A stretch of DNA of 64,000 bases from positions 62,001 through 126,000 of the forward strand of contig NZ_CADIKK010000018.1 of NCBI RefSeq assembly GCF_902859915.1, given 5' to 3'. Below the pieces are notes generated by a model. That model did no database searches and had not been told where the DNA came from. It worked only from the letters and a program-made list of their open reading frames with translations. A program made the position numbers and the translations under genes. Positions within the stretch are counted from its first letter, which is position 1, and every line of letters begins with the position of its first letter. The stretch comes from Paraburkholderia ultramafica (GTDB lineage: Bacteria > Pseudomonadota > Gammaproteobacteria > Burkholderiales > Burkholderiaceae). Positions 9,180-17,892 of this stretch are shown piece after piece.

Positions 9180-9291
9180 GGAGAAGGGCGGCATCGAGGT
9201 TGCCGGGCATGACTATAAGGTTGCAGCCCGCGCGAAGGTTCATCCGGTAAGGTCCGGTAAGCGCCAGCGCCCGCCGCCGATCCACTCTCCG

Positions 9292-10563
9292 TTAAGCCGG
9301 CGTGGCGACAACCGGCAATTCGATCCGCACTTCCAGCCCGCCTTGTGCGTGATTGCGCACGTGACAACGTCCGCCGCGATCGTGCGCGAGCCGCGCGACG
9401 ATCGCGAGGCCGAGGCCGCAATGGCCTTCGCCGCCGCGCGCGACGTCGAGCCGGACGAACGGCTTCATCGCCGCGGCGATGCGGTCGTCGGGAATGCCTG
9501 AGCCGTGATCGCGCACGCTGATCACCCAATGCCGGTCGTCGCGCGCGGTGGCGATATCCACCGGCGGCGTGCCGTGTTCGAGCGCGTTGTCGACGAGGTT
9601 CGTCACGAGCCGGTCGAGCAGCGTGCGCGGCAGCGTGAACGACGGGCCGGCGCGCAGATCGAGCGTGAACAGCGGCGCTTCGGTGCTGTCTCCGGCGGAA
9701 AACTGTTCCTGCAGAAATTCTTCGACTTCGACCGGCGGCCCCGCGTCGGCGGACTGGCCGGCGAATTCGAGAAATTGCTGGACGATGTTGGTCAACGAAT
9801 CGACGTCGCGGATCAGACCGGCGCGCTCGTTCTCCGCCACCAGCACGCTCGCGCGCAGTTTGAGCCGCGTGAGCGGCGCTTTCAGATCGTGCGCGACGCC
9901 GGCCAGCATCACCGCCTGGTCGTCGCCGGCTTCGTTCAGGCGCCGCATCATGTCGTTGAACGAACCAATCAGATCACGCAGTTCGCGCGGGCCTTGCACG
10001 GTCACTGGTTCCGGCCGGCCGCCCGAGCCGAACGCGCGCGCGGCGTCGGCGACGCGCGACAGCGGCCGCTGCATCTGCCAGACCGCGAGCAGCGACAGGA
10101 TCAGCGCGGCGAACAGCATCGACACGCCTTCGACAAAGAAACGCGGGCGCGGCGGCACGTCGACCGGCAGGACCACCCAGTTCGACTTGCCGGGAAACAG
10201 CACCCAGAGTTGCGGCGGGAGCACGTCGTCGACGGCGATCTGCGTGCCGGGCGGCAGGTTCTCCCGCAAATGCCGGCTCAGTTCGGCCAGCGGATGACCC
10301 GTGGGCGCACGCAGATGCACGCTCGCCGGCATGTTCCAGGTGGGGACGAGATGCACGCGCATCGCGGGCGCGAGCGCGGCGCCTTTCATCGGTTCGCCGT
10401 TGATGGCTTGCAGCACCAGCAGAATGCCGCGTGCGAAGCCGTCGATTTCATGGCGCGGCGGCTGCATCACCACCAGCACGAACCAGCCGGCCTGAATCGC
10501 GAACAACACCGCCGCCGACAGCAACGCCATTCTGCCGAATAGCGTGTTCAGCGGATTTTTCAT
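9292..10563 (-). CDS. Sensor histidine kinase (EnvZ-like)
   Basis: A 423-residue inner-membrane sensor. Helix 1 is at about 12-32, followed by a periplasmic domain of about 110 residues and helix 2 at about 146-163. Then come a HAMP linker and the HisKA box GVAHDLKAPLTRLK with phospho-acceptor His225. The ATPase domain has the N box NLVDNALEHG, G1 DHGSGIPDD and G2 GLGLAIVARL. All catalytic motifs are intact. Its start overlaps the stop of the upstream response regulator by ATGA, so the two form an operon and presumably a cognate pair. The overall plan resembles EnvZ/OmpR, but the input signal cannot be read. Confidence 0.92.
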   Translation of the reverse strand: MKNPLNTLFGRMALLSAAVLFAIQAGWFVLVVMQPPRHEIDGFARGILLVLQAINGEPMKGAALAPAMRVHLVPTWNMPASVHLRAPTGHPLAELSRHLRENLPPGTQIAVDDVLPPQLWVLFPGKSNWVVLPVDVPPRPRFFVEGVSMLFAALILSLLAVWQMQRPLSRVADAARAFGSGGRPEPVTVQGPRELRDLIGSFNDMMRRLNEAGDDQAVMLAGVAHDLKAPLTRLKLRASVLVAENERAGLIRDVDSLTNIVQQFLEFAGQSADAGPPVEVEEFLQEQFSAGDSTEAPLFTLDLRAGPSFTLPRTLLDRLVTNLVDNALEHGTPPVDIATARDDRHWVISVRDHGSGIPDDRIAAAMKPFVRLDVARGGEGHCGLGLAIVARLAHDRGGRCHVRNHAQGGLEVRIELPVVATPA

Positions 10564-11300
10564 GCGCTTGGGGCGGCCTCGTCGGCGAAGGGGGTACCGT
10601 CGGCGTCGGGCACGAACACGTAGCCTTTGCCGCGCACTGTCTGCACGTAGCAGGGATTGGACGGATCGTCTTCGATCACGCGGCGCAGGCGCCAGATCGG
10701 CACGTCGAGACTGCGGTCGCGGAACGCGAGATTGTCGCGATGCACGAGATCGTGAATCAGCACGCGCGACAACACCTTGTACGGGTTGTTGACGAAGATC
10801 TTCAGGAGCGCGAATTCACTGTCGCGCAACGGCAGTTTCGAGTCGTCGCGCGACAGGGAGCGGGTCGCGAAATCAAGTTCGAACGGACCGAAGCGATACC
10901 GCTTGCGGGCTTCCGGCGCGCTGGTGGTGCACGGTCCGCGACGGCGCAACACCGTATGGATGCGCGCGAGCAATTCGCGTGGATCGAACGGCTTGGTCAG
11001 ATAGTCGTCCGCGCCGAGCGACAGCCCGACGATGCGGTCGGCCACCGTGCCGCGCGCGGTCACGAAGATCACCGGAATGTCGTCGCCGGCGGCGCGCAGC
11101 GCGGTGAGCGCGCGCAGACCGTCGGTGTTCGGCATCATGATGTCGAGCACGACGACCGACGGCCGTTCACGTTCGAGCCGGCGCTGGAGATGGGTGCCAT
11201 CGTGCAGCACGGACGCGTCGAAGCCGTTCGATTGCAGAAACTTGCATAGCAGATCGCGTACGACCGGATCGTCGTCGACGATGAGGACCTGTGGATTCAT
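10560..11300 (-). CDS. OmpR-family response regulator
   Basis: 246 residues: an N-terminal receiver with acidic pocket D9-D11, phospho-acceptor Asp53 (VVLDIMMPNTDG), Thr81 and Lys103, then a C-terminal OmpR/PhoB winged helix (SLDVPIWRLRR, YVQTVRGKGYVFVPD). It is the first gene of the two-gene operon with the downstream kinase. It is strikingly similar to the orphan regulator at 13651-14388, sharing long blocks in both domains, which suggests local duplication. Confidence 0.93.
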   Translation of the reverse strand: MNPQVLIVDDDPVVRDLLCKFLQSNGFDASVLHDGTHLQRRLERERPSVVVLDIMMPNTDGLRALTALRAAGDDIPVIFVTARGTVADRIVGLSLGADDYLTKPFDPRELLARIHTVLRRRGPCTTSAPEARKRYRFGPFELDFATRSLSRDDSKLPLRDSEFALLKIFVNNPYKVLSRVLIHDLVHRDNLAFRDRSLDVPIWRLRRVIEDDPSNPCYVQTVRGKGYVFVPDADGTPFADEAAPSA

Positions 11301-11707
11301 GGCGAAATTCTAGACTGGTGCGCGCGACGCGCGGCCGACTGTTTTCTTACCAATGCTTACGGTGCGCCGCCCGGCTTGGGCCAACTCGCATGTCAAGCCC
11401 GCCACCGAAGGCTCACAGCATATTTCAGCATTGCCACATCTGGCAACGTGCGCCGGGGTGCGAAATTCGTGTCGCATCGCCGGCATCCGTCCGATGAAAG
11501 AATTCGCGCAATTGGAACCGATAGCAACCGCTCGGAACGGTTCGTAAGCACCGCCGGAAAGCGCGCTTTTCTTCGTGCATCGCGGGCGTAGGCGCGGCGA
11601 GATGATTCGTCGTGCAGTACGTTGCGCCGCATGCCGGAGACAGCCTTGATGCGTTGGGCCACGGCAGACGGCGTGAAATCGAAACCTGATGCCACGCGAG
11701 GCTCATC
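11301..11707. other. Intergenic region (407 bp) with a 6-bp inverted repeat
   Basis: This gap separates the leftward regulator/kinase operon from small rightward genes. TTGCCA-CATC-TGGCAA (11431-11446) is a perfect inverted repeat about 130 bp upstream of the response regulator start and could be an operator. No RNA gene or confident promoter was seen. Confidence 0.45.
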
Positions 11708-11890
11708 ATGACCATTCCAAGCAACCTCAGTTCGACCCGCCTTTCTTCGCTGGCGAGCACGCCGGCCGCCGAAAAGCCCGCGACCGCCAACAATCCGGGC
11801 GCGACCAGGCAGCCACAGGAAAGCGCCGCCAAGGCGCACGCCTCGCTGCCCGCCGGCCTCGTCGGGCACAACGTCAATACGACAGCCTGA
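11708..11890 (+). CDS. Small hypothetical protein (60 aa)
   Basis: Sixty residues, rich in Ser, Ala, Pro and Thr, with no hydrophobic segment, ending LVGHNVNTTA. GAGG lies about 8 bases before the ATG. It points the same way as the two small exported proteins just downstream and may share their transcript. I recognise no family. Because GC-rich DNA yields many spurious frames, it is only a moderate candidate. Confidence 0.4.
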   Translation: MTIPSNLSSTRLSSLASTPAAEKPATANNPGATRQPQESAAKAHASLPAGLVGHNVNTTA

Positions 11891-11905
11891 TCCCACGAGG
11901 CCTGT

Positions 11906-12103
11906 GTGTCGACCCCGAGAATACCTGACCGCTTCATACGTGTCGTTGCGTGCTTGACGCTCGGCGCGGCGCTGCTGCCGCTCGGCGGCTGTGCCGTTGC
12001 CGCGCTGCCGTGCCGGCTGACTTCGGCCACGCTGAAAATTGTCCCGGTGGTCGGCCATGCCGCGGCCACGCCGTTCGATATGTGCGCCTCTGCCATTGAC
12101 TGA
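11906..12103 (+). CDS. Small lipoprotein (DUF6726-like)
   Basis: A 65-residue protein starting at GTG. It has a basic N-terminus (RIPDRFIRV), a hydrophobic stretch and the lipobox PLGGC (Cys at residue 29), then a short mature part with C-R-L-T-S-A-T-L-K-I-V-P. I recall similar small lipoproteins in Burkholderia under a DUF6726-type label, with no known function. It stops 3 bp before the next start, so the two genes are co-transcribed. Confidence 0.72.
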   Translation: MSTPRIPDRFIRVVACLTLGAALLPLGGCAVAALPCRLTSATLKIVPVVGHAAATPFDMCASAID

Positions 12104-12106
12104 ATC

Positions 12107-12820
12107 ATGACTCTCACCCGGATTGCCTGCGCGTTGGCGCTGCTAGGCGGCATCGTTTCGGTGGCCGCTCACGCGCAGCCCATTGCGCGCGAAGCGAAGG
12201 CGGCCAGCGCCGCGTCGAACAACGCGTCCGTCGACGCGCGCCGGCGCTCGCCGGACGCTCCGTTTGCTTTTCGCGGCGTGGCGCTCGGCATCACGCTCGA
12301 TGAATTCCGCGCGGGCTCGACCGTGCGGGCGACGCCGCTCGGCAGCGTGCCCGTCTGCGAGACTGACGTGCAGGCGGGCACGCTCGGCATGCGGCTGAAG
12401 TCGCGCGAGAGCCTGACGGTCGCGTGCCGCTGGGCGCATCGCGCGGACGACCGCTGGGCGGTGTCGCAAGCGGTGGTCGACGGCGCGCCGGCGCTGGAGC
12501 ACGTGCTGCGCTTCGCGCGGACCGACGCGCAAAGCGCGCTGCGTCTGTACGAGATTTCTTTCGTGATCGACGAACTCACCGCCGAGGACTTGCGCGACGC
12601 GCTCGCGGATCGATACGGACCGCCGCGTCTCGCGACGCAGAACGCGTCGGCGTCGGGCGCGATGCCGATGTACGTGTGGGAAAACGCGGTGAGCTCGATC
12701 ACGTTGTGCTTTCTGCCGGGCAGCCGCAACGGCACGCTAACTTATCTGCTGAAGGGCTCGGACAAGTGGGTGAAGTCGGTCGTGCGGCAATGGCAGGCGA
12801 GCGGCGCCGAGGCGGGGTGA
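12107..12820 (+). CDS. Hypothetical secreted protein
   Basis: 237 residues with a clear Sec signal peptide (basic start, ALALLGGIVSVA, cleavage after AHA at about residue 23). The mature part begins with an Ala/Ser-rich linker, then a globular region with FRGVALGITLDEFR, two cysteines near 84 and 103 and a third near 201. The pattern G-V-x-L-G-x-(S/T)-x-(D/E)-E resembles small periplasmic proteins that gauge a ligand, but I cannot name a family. It lies 3 bp after the lipoprotein gene and overlaps, by ATGA, an in-frame upstream start candidate of flgH, so a three-gene unit is likely. Confidence 0.7.
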   Translation: MTLTRIACALALLGGIVSVAAHAQPIAREAKAASAASNNASVDARRRSPDAPFAFRGVALGITLDEFRAGSTVRATPLGSVPVCETDVQAGTLGMRLKSRESLTVACRWAHRADDRWAVSQAVVDGAPALEHVLRFARTDAQSALRLYEISFVIDELTAEDLRDALADRYGPPRLATQNASASGAMPMYVWENAVSSITLCFLPGSRNGTLTYLLKGSDKWVKSVVRQWQASGAEAG

Positions 12821-12903
12821 TGAGTATGCCTGATTATCTGCGTGCCACGGCCAGGCCCATTTCGAACCCGGCCGATCCGGCCCATCCGCTCCAGGGAGCA
12901 CGC

Positions 12904-13575
12904 ATGACCGCGCTACGTCTTACTGTCGCGCTAGGCGCCGCAGCTTGTCTCGCGGCTTGCGCGAGCCATCAGCAGAACTCGATCGTCGAGACGCCGATGG
13001 CGCCGCCGCTCGCCTCGGCGCCGCTAAACGTCAACACGCAAGGTGCGATCTACCAGGCGGGCACGCCGCTGCTGCTTTACGAAACGCCGCGCGCCCAACA
13101 TATCGGCGACGTGCTGACGATCCGCCTCGCGGAGTCGTATAGCGGCAACAATAGCTCGACCGCCGCCGCAAGCCGCTCGAGCAGCATCACCGCCGACGCC
13201 GCCGATCATTCGACCAACGCCGCCGCTCGGCTCGCGAGGCTGTTCAACATCGGCTCGGCGAGTACCGAATACAAAGGGCAGGGCAGTCTCACCGACATCA
13301 GCGGCATGAGCGGCACGCTGGCCGTTACCGTGATCGGCACGATGTCGACCGGCAACTTCGTGGTGTCGGGCGAGAAGCTGATCGCGATGAGCGGCAACCG
13401 CGACCGCTTGCGGCTGTCGGGCATCGTCAATCCGAAGGACATCGAAGCGGGCAACTATGTGGCGTCTAGCAAGGTCGCGAACGCGCGCATCGAGCAGGCC
13501 GGCGTGGGCATGGTGTCCGACTCCACGACGATGGGCTGGCTGCAGAGAATGTTCCTGAGCGTGCTGACTTTCTGA
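12904..13575 (+). CDS. flgH: FlgH-like flagellar L-ring lipoprotein, orphan copy
   Basis: A 223-residue outer-membrane lipoprotein with lipobox CLAAC. It carries the FlgH core: GAIYQAGTPLLLYE, IGDVLTIRL near residue 70, a Ser/Thr-rich disordered stretch, then GTLAVTVIGTMSTGNFVVSGEK, LRLSGIVNPKDIE and the C-terminal MGWLQRMFLSVLTF. FlgH forms the L ring around the flagellar rod. Normally flgH sits among flgF-flgG-flgI; here no other flagellar gene is visible. The start at 12904 follows AGGGAG and gives a proper signal peptide. In-frame ATGs at 12820 and 12826 are alternatives. It may be a duplicate or belong to a secondary flagellar system. Confidence 0.85.
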   Translation: MTALRLTVALGAAACLAACASHQQNSIVETPMAPPLASAPLNVNTQGAIYQAGTPLLLYETPRAQHIGDVLTIRLAESYSGNNSSTAAASRSSSITADAADHSTNAAARLARLFNIGSASTEYKGQGSLTDISGMSGTLAVTVIGTMSTGNFVVSGEKLIAMSGNRDRLRLSGIVNPKDIEAGNYVASSKVANARIEQAGVGMVSDSTTMGWLQRMFLSVLTF

Positions 13576-13650
13576 AGCCGGCACACGTGACGGGCGATGC
13601 GCGACGCAGCGCACACACCGCGCTTCGTGCATCGTTCATCGCGCAGCGCG

Positions 13651-14388
13651 CTAGGTTAGCGACGCGCTTCGCTCAGCCGCGCCAATCTCGCCGTCCGGCA
13701 CGAAGACATAACCACGTCCCCACACGGTCTGCACATAGCGCGGCTCGGACGGGTCCACTTCGATCAGTCGGCGCAAACGCCAGATCGACACGTCCAGACT
13801 GCGATTGCGATGCGCTTCGTTGTTGCCGTGCAATTTCTCCAGCAATTGCGAGCGCGTGAGCACCGTCATCGCGTGGGTGACGAACACCTTGAGCATCGCG
13901 AATTCGCTCGAACGCAACGTGATGCGCTCGCCATCGCGGCGCAATTCGCGCGCCGGGAAATTCACTTCAAAACGACCGAAGTGATACGGCGCACGCTGCT
14001 CCGGCGCGCTCGGCGCAATCGTGCCGCGCCGGCGCAGCACCGTGCGAATCCGCGCGACCAGTTCGCTCGGTTCGAACGGCTTGCCGAGATAGTCGTCGGC
14101 GCCGAGTTCGAGACCGATCACACGGTCGATCGGATCGGCGCGCGCGGTCAGCAGGATCACGGGGATATCGTCGCCGGCGACGCGCAACGCGCGCAGCGCG
14201 CTGATGCCGTCGAGCTCCGGCATCATGATGTCGAGCACGACCAGCGCGGGACGCTCGTCCTGCAATTTGCGCTGCAGCGCCATGCCGTGTTCGAGCGTGG
14301 CGACCTTGAAGCCGCGCCCCTGCAGATATTCGCTGACGAGTTCTCGTACGACGGGGTCGTCGTCGACGACCAGAATGGATTGGTTCAT
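13651..14388 (-). CDS. OmpR-family response regulator, orphan paralogue
   Basis: 245 residues with an intact receiver (acidic pocket D9-D11, Asp53 in VVLDIMMPELDG, Lys103) and an OmpR winged helix (SLDVSIWRLRRLIE, YVQTVWGRGYVFVPD). It is a close paralogue of the regulator at 10560-11300, with near-identical blocks across both domains, but it has no adjacent kinase. It may be served by the kinase at 9292-10563 or by one elsewhere. It converges on flgH. Two exported-protein genes lie upstream on the same strand (90-bp gap) and could be co-transcribed. Confidence 0.92.
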   Translation of the reverse strand: MNQSILVVDDDPVVRELVSEYLQGRGFKVATLEHGMALQRKLQDERPALVVLDIMMPELDGISALRALRVAGDDIPVILLTARADPIDRVIGLELGADDYLGKPFEPSELVARIRTVLRRRGTIAPSAPEQRAPYHFGRFEVNFPARELRRDGERITLRSSEFAMLKVFVTHAMTVLTRSQLLEKLHGNNEAHRNRSLDVSIWRLRRLIEVDPSEPRYVQTVWGRGYVFVPDGEIGAAERSASLT

Positions 14389-14478
14389 TCAGGTTATCTT
14401 AGTGATCCGCGCGTGCCGAGCAAAGCTCGCGACGCTTTCGAATCCTTTCTCGTGTAGGACCAAGCAAGCAGCTGGCGC

Positions 14479-15120
14479 TCAATTCGCCTGCGAGGTTTGG
14501 ATGGTCTGCATCGGCTGCCGCGCGAAGTCGGTCTGATCGACCACCATCCGGTCGATCAGACCGCTGAGCTTGGTCGACGCGGAGGAGAAGCGGTCGGTGT
14601 TGAGACCGCCGGTCTGATAGCGGGCCGTGACGAGAATGCGGCCGTTCTGGATCAGCGTCAGATCGATGATCGACAGATACTGGATCGATTCGTCGCTGAA
14701 CGAGCGGCGGCCGTAATCGATTGCGGCGTTGTAGACGAGGCGCGCCTCGCATCCGGCGGGCGAGGTACCCGGATTGTAGACGTCCGAACGAATGCCGCGC
14801 CGGTCGAGCGCGAGTTGCAACGCCGGCACGAAATCGCCGACCGACACCATCTGGTTCACTTCGATGCAGACGTGATGCAGGTCGGCCGGCCGGCCATTGA
14901 CGAAAGTCGGCGACGAATAGTTCGCCGCGATTGCGTAGCCCGCCTGAATCACCGAGCCGGTGGCGTCGGCCGCCTGGATCAGCGTCCACGCGCAGCCGTT
15001 CAGCCCGAGCGCGAGCGGAGCGGCAACGGCCAGCCGCGCGCACGGCCGCCGCAAGATGACCCACGCAGCCCGTGTGGCTCGCATGAAAGCGTCAGCGCGC
15101 ATGCTCGGCGTGAAGGTCAT
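14479..15120 (-). CDS. Hypothetical lipoprotein
   Basis: 213 residues. An Arg-rich N-terminus and a hydrophobic stretch end at lipobox LNGC (Cys43), so an outer-membrane or periplasmic lipoprotein is predicted. The mature part reads as a globular domain with ADLHHVCIEVNQMVSVGDFV, ALQLALDRRGI and LVYNAAIDYG, a layout seen in small lipoproteins of the lipid-asymmetry or transport-accessory type, but I do not recognise a named family. The start at 15120 was chosen because it gives a compact signal peptide; the frame stays open to 15324 without recognisable content. It lies in the same direction as the exported gene upstream and the regulator downstream. Confidence 0.68.
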   Translation of the reverse strand: MTFTPSMRADAFMRATRAAWVILRRPCARLAVAAPLALGLNGCAWTLIQAADATGSVIQAGYAIAANYSSPTFVNGRPADLHHVCIEVNQMVSVGDFVPALQLALDRRGIRSDVYNPGTSPAGCEARLVYNAAIDYGRRSFSDESIQYLSIIDLTLIQNGRILVTARYQTGGLNTDRFSSASTKLSGLIDRMVVDQTDFARQPMQTIQTSQAN

Positions 15121-15188
15121 GATGCGGTGCCGGGTGGCGGTCAGGGGATGCGGCGAATCACAACGGAGAACGGCGCTCAGACGCACGC

Positions 15189-15650
15189 TCAGCGCGTGAC
15201 GCGCAGGCGCAGTTCGTTTTGCCCTTGCACGCTGGCCGTGACGTTGACGCGCCGGCCGGCGGTGGTCACGATGAAATGCTGACGCGTCGGCGTGTTGACG
15301 TCGTGCACGATGTTCGGAAAGCACGCAGCGATGTCGGCGCCGAATTCTTCGAGCGGGTCGTTGATTACGCCGTCAGCTTGCCAGTGCGCACGCCAGTGGC
15401 AATCGTACGCGTGCTGGTTGGCGCGGCAGTCATCGGTGTTCGACATGCCCGGCAGTTGCGCGGCGGCTTGGCCGTGCAGTTGCTTGAAATCGGCGGCATC
15501 GACGATGTGCTTGAGCGCGGGACAAACATCCGCCGGCTCGTTCGGCTGGGTGGCTTGCGCTGCGTGCGCGGCGCTCGTGAGCAGCAACGCTGCGCCGAGA
15601 GCGAGCGCGATGCGCTGGGTCAAAGGGTGGGAGCGGCGATCGAATGACAT
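15189..15650 (-). CDS. Hypothetical periplasmic protein
   Basis: 153 residues with a Sec signal peptide (RIALALGAALLLTSAAHA, cleavage after AHA). The mature part has four cysteines (PADVCPALK, TDDCRAN, YDCHWRAHW, IAACFPN), suggesting two disulfides in the periplasm. The C-terminus, VTASVQGQNELRLRVTR, looks like a beta-strand edge. No family is recognised. The start codon has no strong ribosome site. It is upstream of the lipoprotein gene at 14479-15120, with a 68-bp gap. Confidence 0.62.
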   Translation of the reverse strand: MSFDRRSHPLTQRIALALGAALLLTSAAHAAQATQPNEPADVCPALKHIVDAADFKQLHGQAAAQLPGMSNTDDCRANQHAYDCHWRAHWQADGVINDPLEEFGADIAACFPNIVHDVNTPTRQHFIVTTAGRRVNVTASVQGQNELRLRVTR

Positions 15651-15873
15651 GGGCGGAGAGTCCAGTAGCAGTGAATGACGTTGGGGCCAGCAGGTGGTAC
15701 GGCCCGCACGACTATCGTCGCTGCCAGCAGGCATTTTCAAAGGGCGGAACAGCCTGCCCGCTTCGCAAATGCTTGCGAACTCTTCTCGCGTGTTTCCGGA
15801 TGTTGCGTTGTATTGCGATGCGGCGTGTGAGGGGTGCGCCGGTGTGTCGTGCGTCGCTGCGTGGCGAGCGGGA

Positions 15874-16104
15874 CGAACTCAGCGCGATCACGCGGCCGCG
15901 CTTCGACGTTTCCAGGGCAGGGGTTGCGCGTTTGACGAGCCCGGCAAACGCGGCCGGGATCGCGGCGAAGGCGGCGCTGAATGCGTCGGGGTCGAGTGCG
16001 TTGAGGGTTTGGCGTTGCGCGTGCCCCGCGTTGGCGACCAGTTGATCGAGCGCGCCGAAGCTTGCCAGCGTTTGATGGATCACATGTTCCGCGGCGCCAC
16101 GCAC
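15874..16104 (-). pseudogene. Short-chain dehydrogenase/reductase remnant
   Basis: About 77 codons match the middle of an SDR enzyme: a helix like AAEHVIHQTLASFGALD, the NAG motif (QLVANAGHAQ), AFSAAFAAIPAAFAGL and GRVIALSS. Both the N-terminal TGxxxGxG cofactor motif and the C-terminal YxxxK active site are missing. The recognisable part starts six bases after the ABC exporter stop and dissolves into unrelated sequence at about 15873. It looks like a decayed gene left by a deletion. Confidence 0.6.
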
Positions 16105-16109
16105 GTCGC

Positions 16110-17861
16110 TTATGCCGCGATCGCTTCGCCGGTGCGCTCGACGTCGAGCGTTTCGTCGTGGAACGCAGCCAGCGATTCGCGATGCGCGACACTGACAATC
16201 GCCGCCTTCGGCAACCGCTCCGTGAACAGGCGATAAAGACGCGCCTCGTTTTCCGCGTCGAGCGCGCTGGTCGCTTCGTCGAGGAACAGGTAGTCCGGCT
16301 TGTGCAGCAGCACGCGCGCGGCGGCGAGGCGCTGCTGTTCGCCCGGCGACAGAATGCGGGTCCAGTGCCCCGATTCCTGCAGACGGTCGGCGTACTCCGA
16401 CAGGTGGCAGATGATGAGCGCTTCGCGGCATTCGTCGTCGGTGTAGGTGTTGGCCGGGGACGGATAGGCGAGCGCCGCCTTCAGCGTGCCGATCGGCATG
16501 TAGCTGACCTGCGGTATGAACATCATGCGCGCGTTGACCGGCGCGTCGATCGAGCCATCGCCGAACGGCCACAGGCCGGCGAGTGCGCGCATCAGCGTGC
16601 TCTTGCCCGAACCGGACGGACCGCGCACCAGCCAGCGCGAGCCAGGCTGAATCGCGATATCGCGGATGCGCGACAGCGGGTTGCCGTTCGGCAACGCGAG
16701 CTTGAGGCCGTCGGTGGACAGCGAGTCGGCGTCGACGAAATGCAGGTTGATGCCGCCATGCTCGGTGGCCGGCGAAACCGATTCCTTCAGACGCGGCGCA
16801 TGCACGACGCGCCTGAATTCGCGCAACCGGTTCACGGTGGCGCGCCATTCGACGAGGCTCGCGTAACTGTTGATGAACCACGAGAACGAATCGCTGACGG
16901 TGCCGAATGCGCTGGAAATCTGCATCAGCACGCCGAAGGTGAAGGCGCCCGCGAAGTAGCGGGGCGCGGCGACCACCAGCGGAAAAATGATGGCGATCTG
17001 ACCGTAGAAGCTCAGCACGAAGGTGAGCCGCTTGGTGTACTTCATCACCTGCCACCAGTTGTCGCGGATGCGGCGGAACAGCGACTGCGCGTTCGTCTTC
17101 TCGGTGTCCATGCCGTTGTAGAACGCGATCTGCTCGGCGTTCTCACGCAAACGGATCAGGCCGAAACGGAAATCCGCCTCGACTTTCTGCGCCTGGTAGT
17201 TGATCGGCACGAGCGGATGGCCAACCTTCTGGATGATCAGCGAGCCGACCACCGCGTACAGCGCCGCGGCCCACACCATGTAGCCCGGAATCTGCAGCGG
17301 CATGCCGCCGAGCGAGAGGGTCAGCGCGCCGGCCAGCGACCACAGGATCGTGATGAACGACACCAGCGTGACGACGGTGGACAGCAGGTCGAGCGTCAGC
17401 GACAGCGTGGTGGTGGCGAACGATTGCAGGTCGTCGCTGATCCGCTGGTCGGGGTTGTCGGCGAGGCGGTCGCGTTCGATCCGGTAGAAGGCGCTGTCGT
17501 GCAGCCACTCGTTCAGGTAGCGCGTCGTGAGCCACTGGCGCCAGCGGAAGCCGAGCATCTGGCGCAGATAACGCCCGTACACCGCGAGGATGATGAAGCC
17601 GAACGCGAGTCCCGAGAACACCATCAGCAGGTGCGGGAAGTCGCGCACGTTCTTGGTTTGCAGCGCGTTGTAGAAGTCGGCGCTCCAGCGGTTCAGGCGC
17701 ACGTTGATCCACACGACGAGCAAATTCATCACGATGATCGCGATGAGCAGGCCCCACGCCGTCTTGCGTTCTTCGGAAACCCAGTAAGGTTTGATCAGAC
17801 TCCAGGCGGAGACTTTTTCGTCGGGCGGCAGCGCGGGGCTGGCAGAAGTATTTAGTGTCAT
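16110..17861 (-). CDS. ABC transporter, fused permease and ATPase (SbmA/BacA-YddA type)
   Basis: 583 residues. The N-terminal half has about six membrane helices (WGLLIAIIVMNLLVVWINV, FSGLAFGFIILAVYG and others) with the family marker RWRQWLTTRYLNEWL. The C-terminal ATPase has Walker A GPSGSGKST, signature ILSPGEQQRLAAARVLL, Walker B YLFLDEATSALD and the switch His in SVAHRES. YddA and related fused proteins are half-transporters that work as dimers; family members handle peptides, B12 or long-chain fatty acids, and the substrate here cannot be read. The start at 17861 opens with the conserved SAWSLIKPYWVSEER region. A longer in-frame extension upstream only covers a 15-bp minisatellite. No operon partners are present. 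Confidence 0.9.
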   Translation of the reverse strand: MTLNTSASPALPPDEKVSAWSLIKPYWVSEERKTAWGLLIAIIVMNLLVVWINVRLNRWSADFYNALQTKNVRDFPHLLMVFSGLAFGFIILAVYGRYLRQMLGFRWRQWLTTRYLNEWLHDSAFYRIERDRLADNPDQRISDDLQSFATTTLSLTLDLLSTVVTLVSFITILWSLAGALTLSLGGMPLQIPGYMVWAAALYAVVGSLIIQKVGHPLVPINYQAQKVEADFRFGLIRLRENAEQIAFYNGMDTEKTNAQSLFRRIRDNWWQVMKYTKRLTFVLSFYGQIAIIFPLVVAAPRYFAGAFTFGVLMQISSAFGTVSDSFSWFINSYASLVEWRATVNRLREFRRVVHAPRLKESVSPATEHGGINLHFVDADSLSTDGLKLALPNGNPLSRIRDIAIQPGSRWLVRGPSGSGKSTLMRALAGLWPFGDGSIDAPVNARMMFIPQVSYMPIGTLKAALAYPSPANTYTDDECREALIICHLSEYADRLQESGHWTRILSPGEQQRLAAARVLLHKPDYLFLDEATSALDAENEARLYRLFTERLPKAAIVSVAHRESLAAFHDETLDVERTGEAIAA

Positions 17862-17892
17862 GAGCGTCCTGATGAAGTGCTGATCCGAAGTG

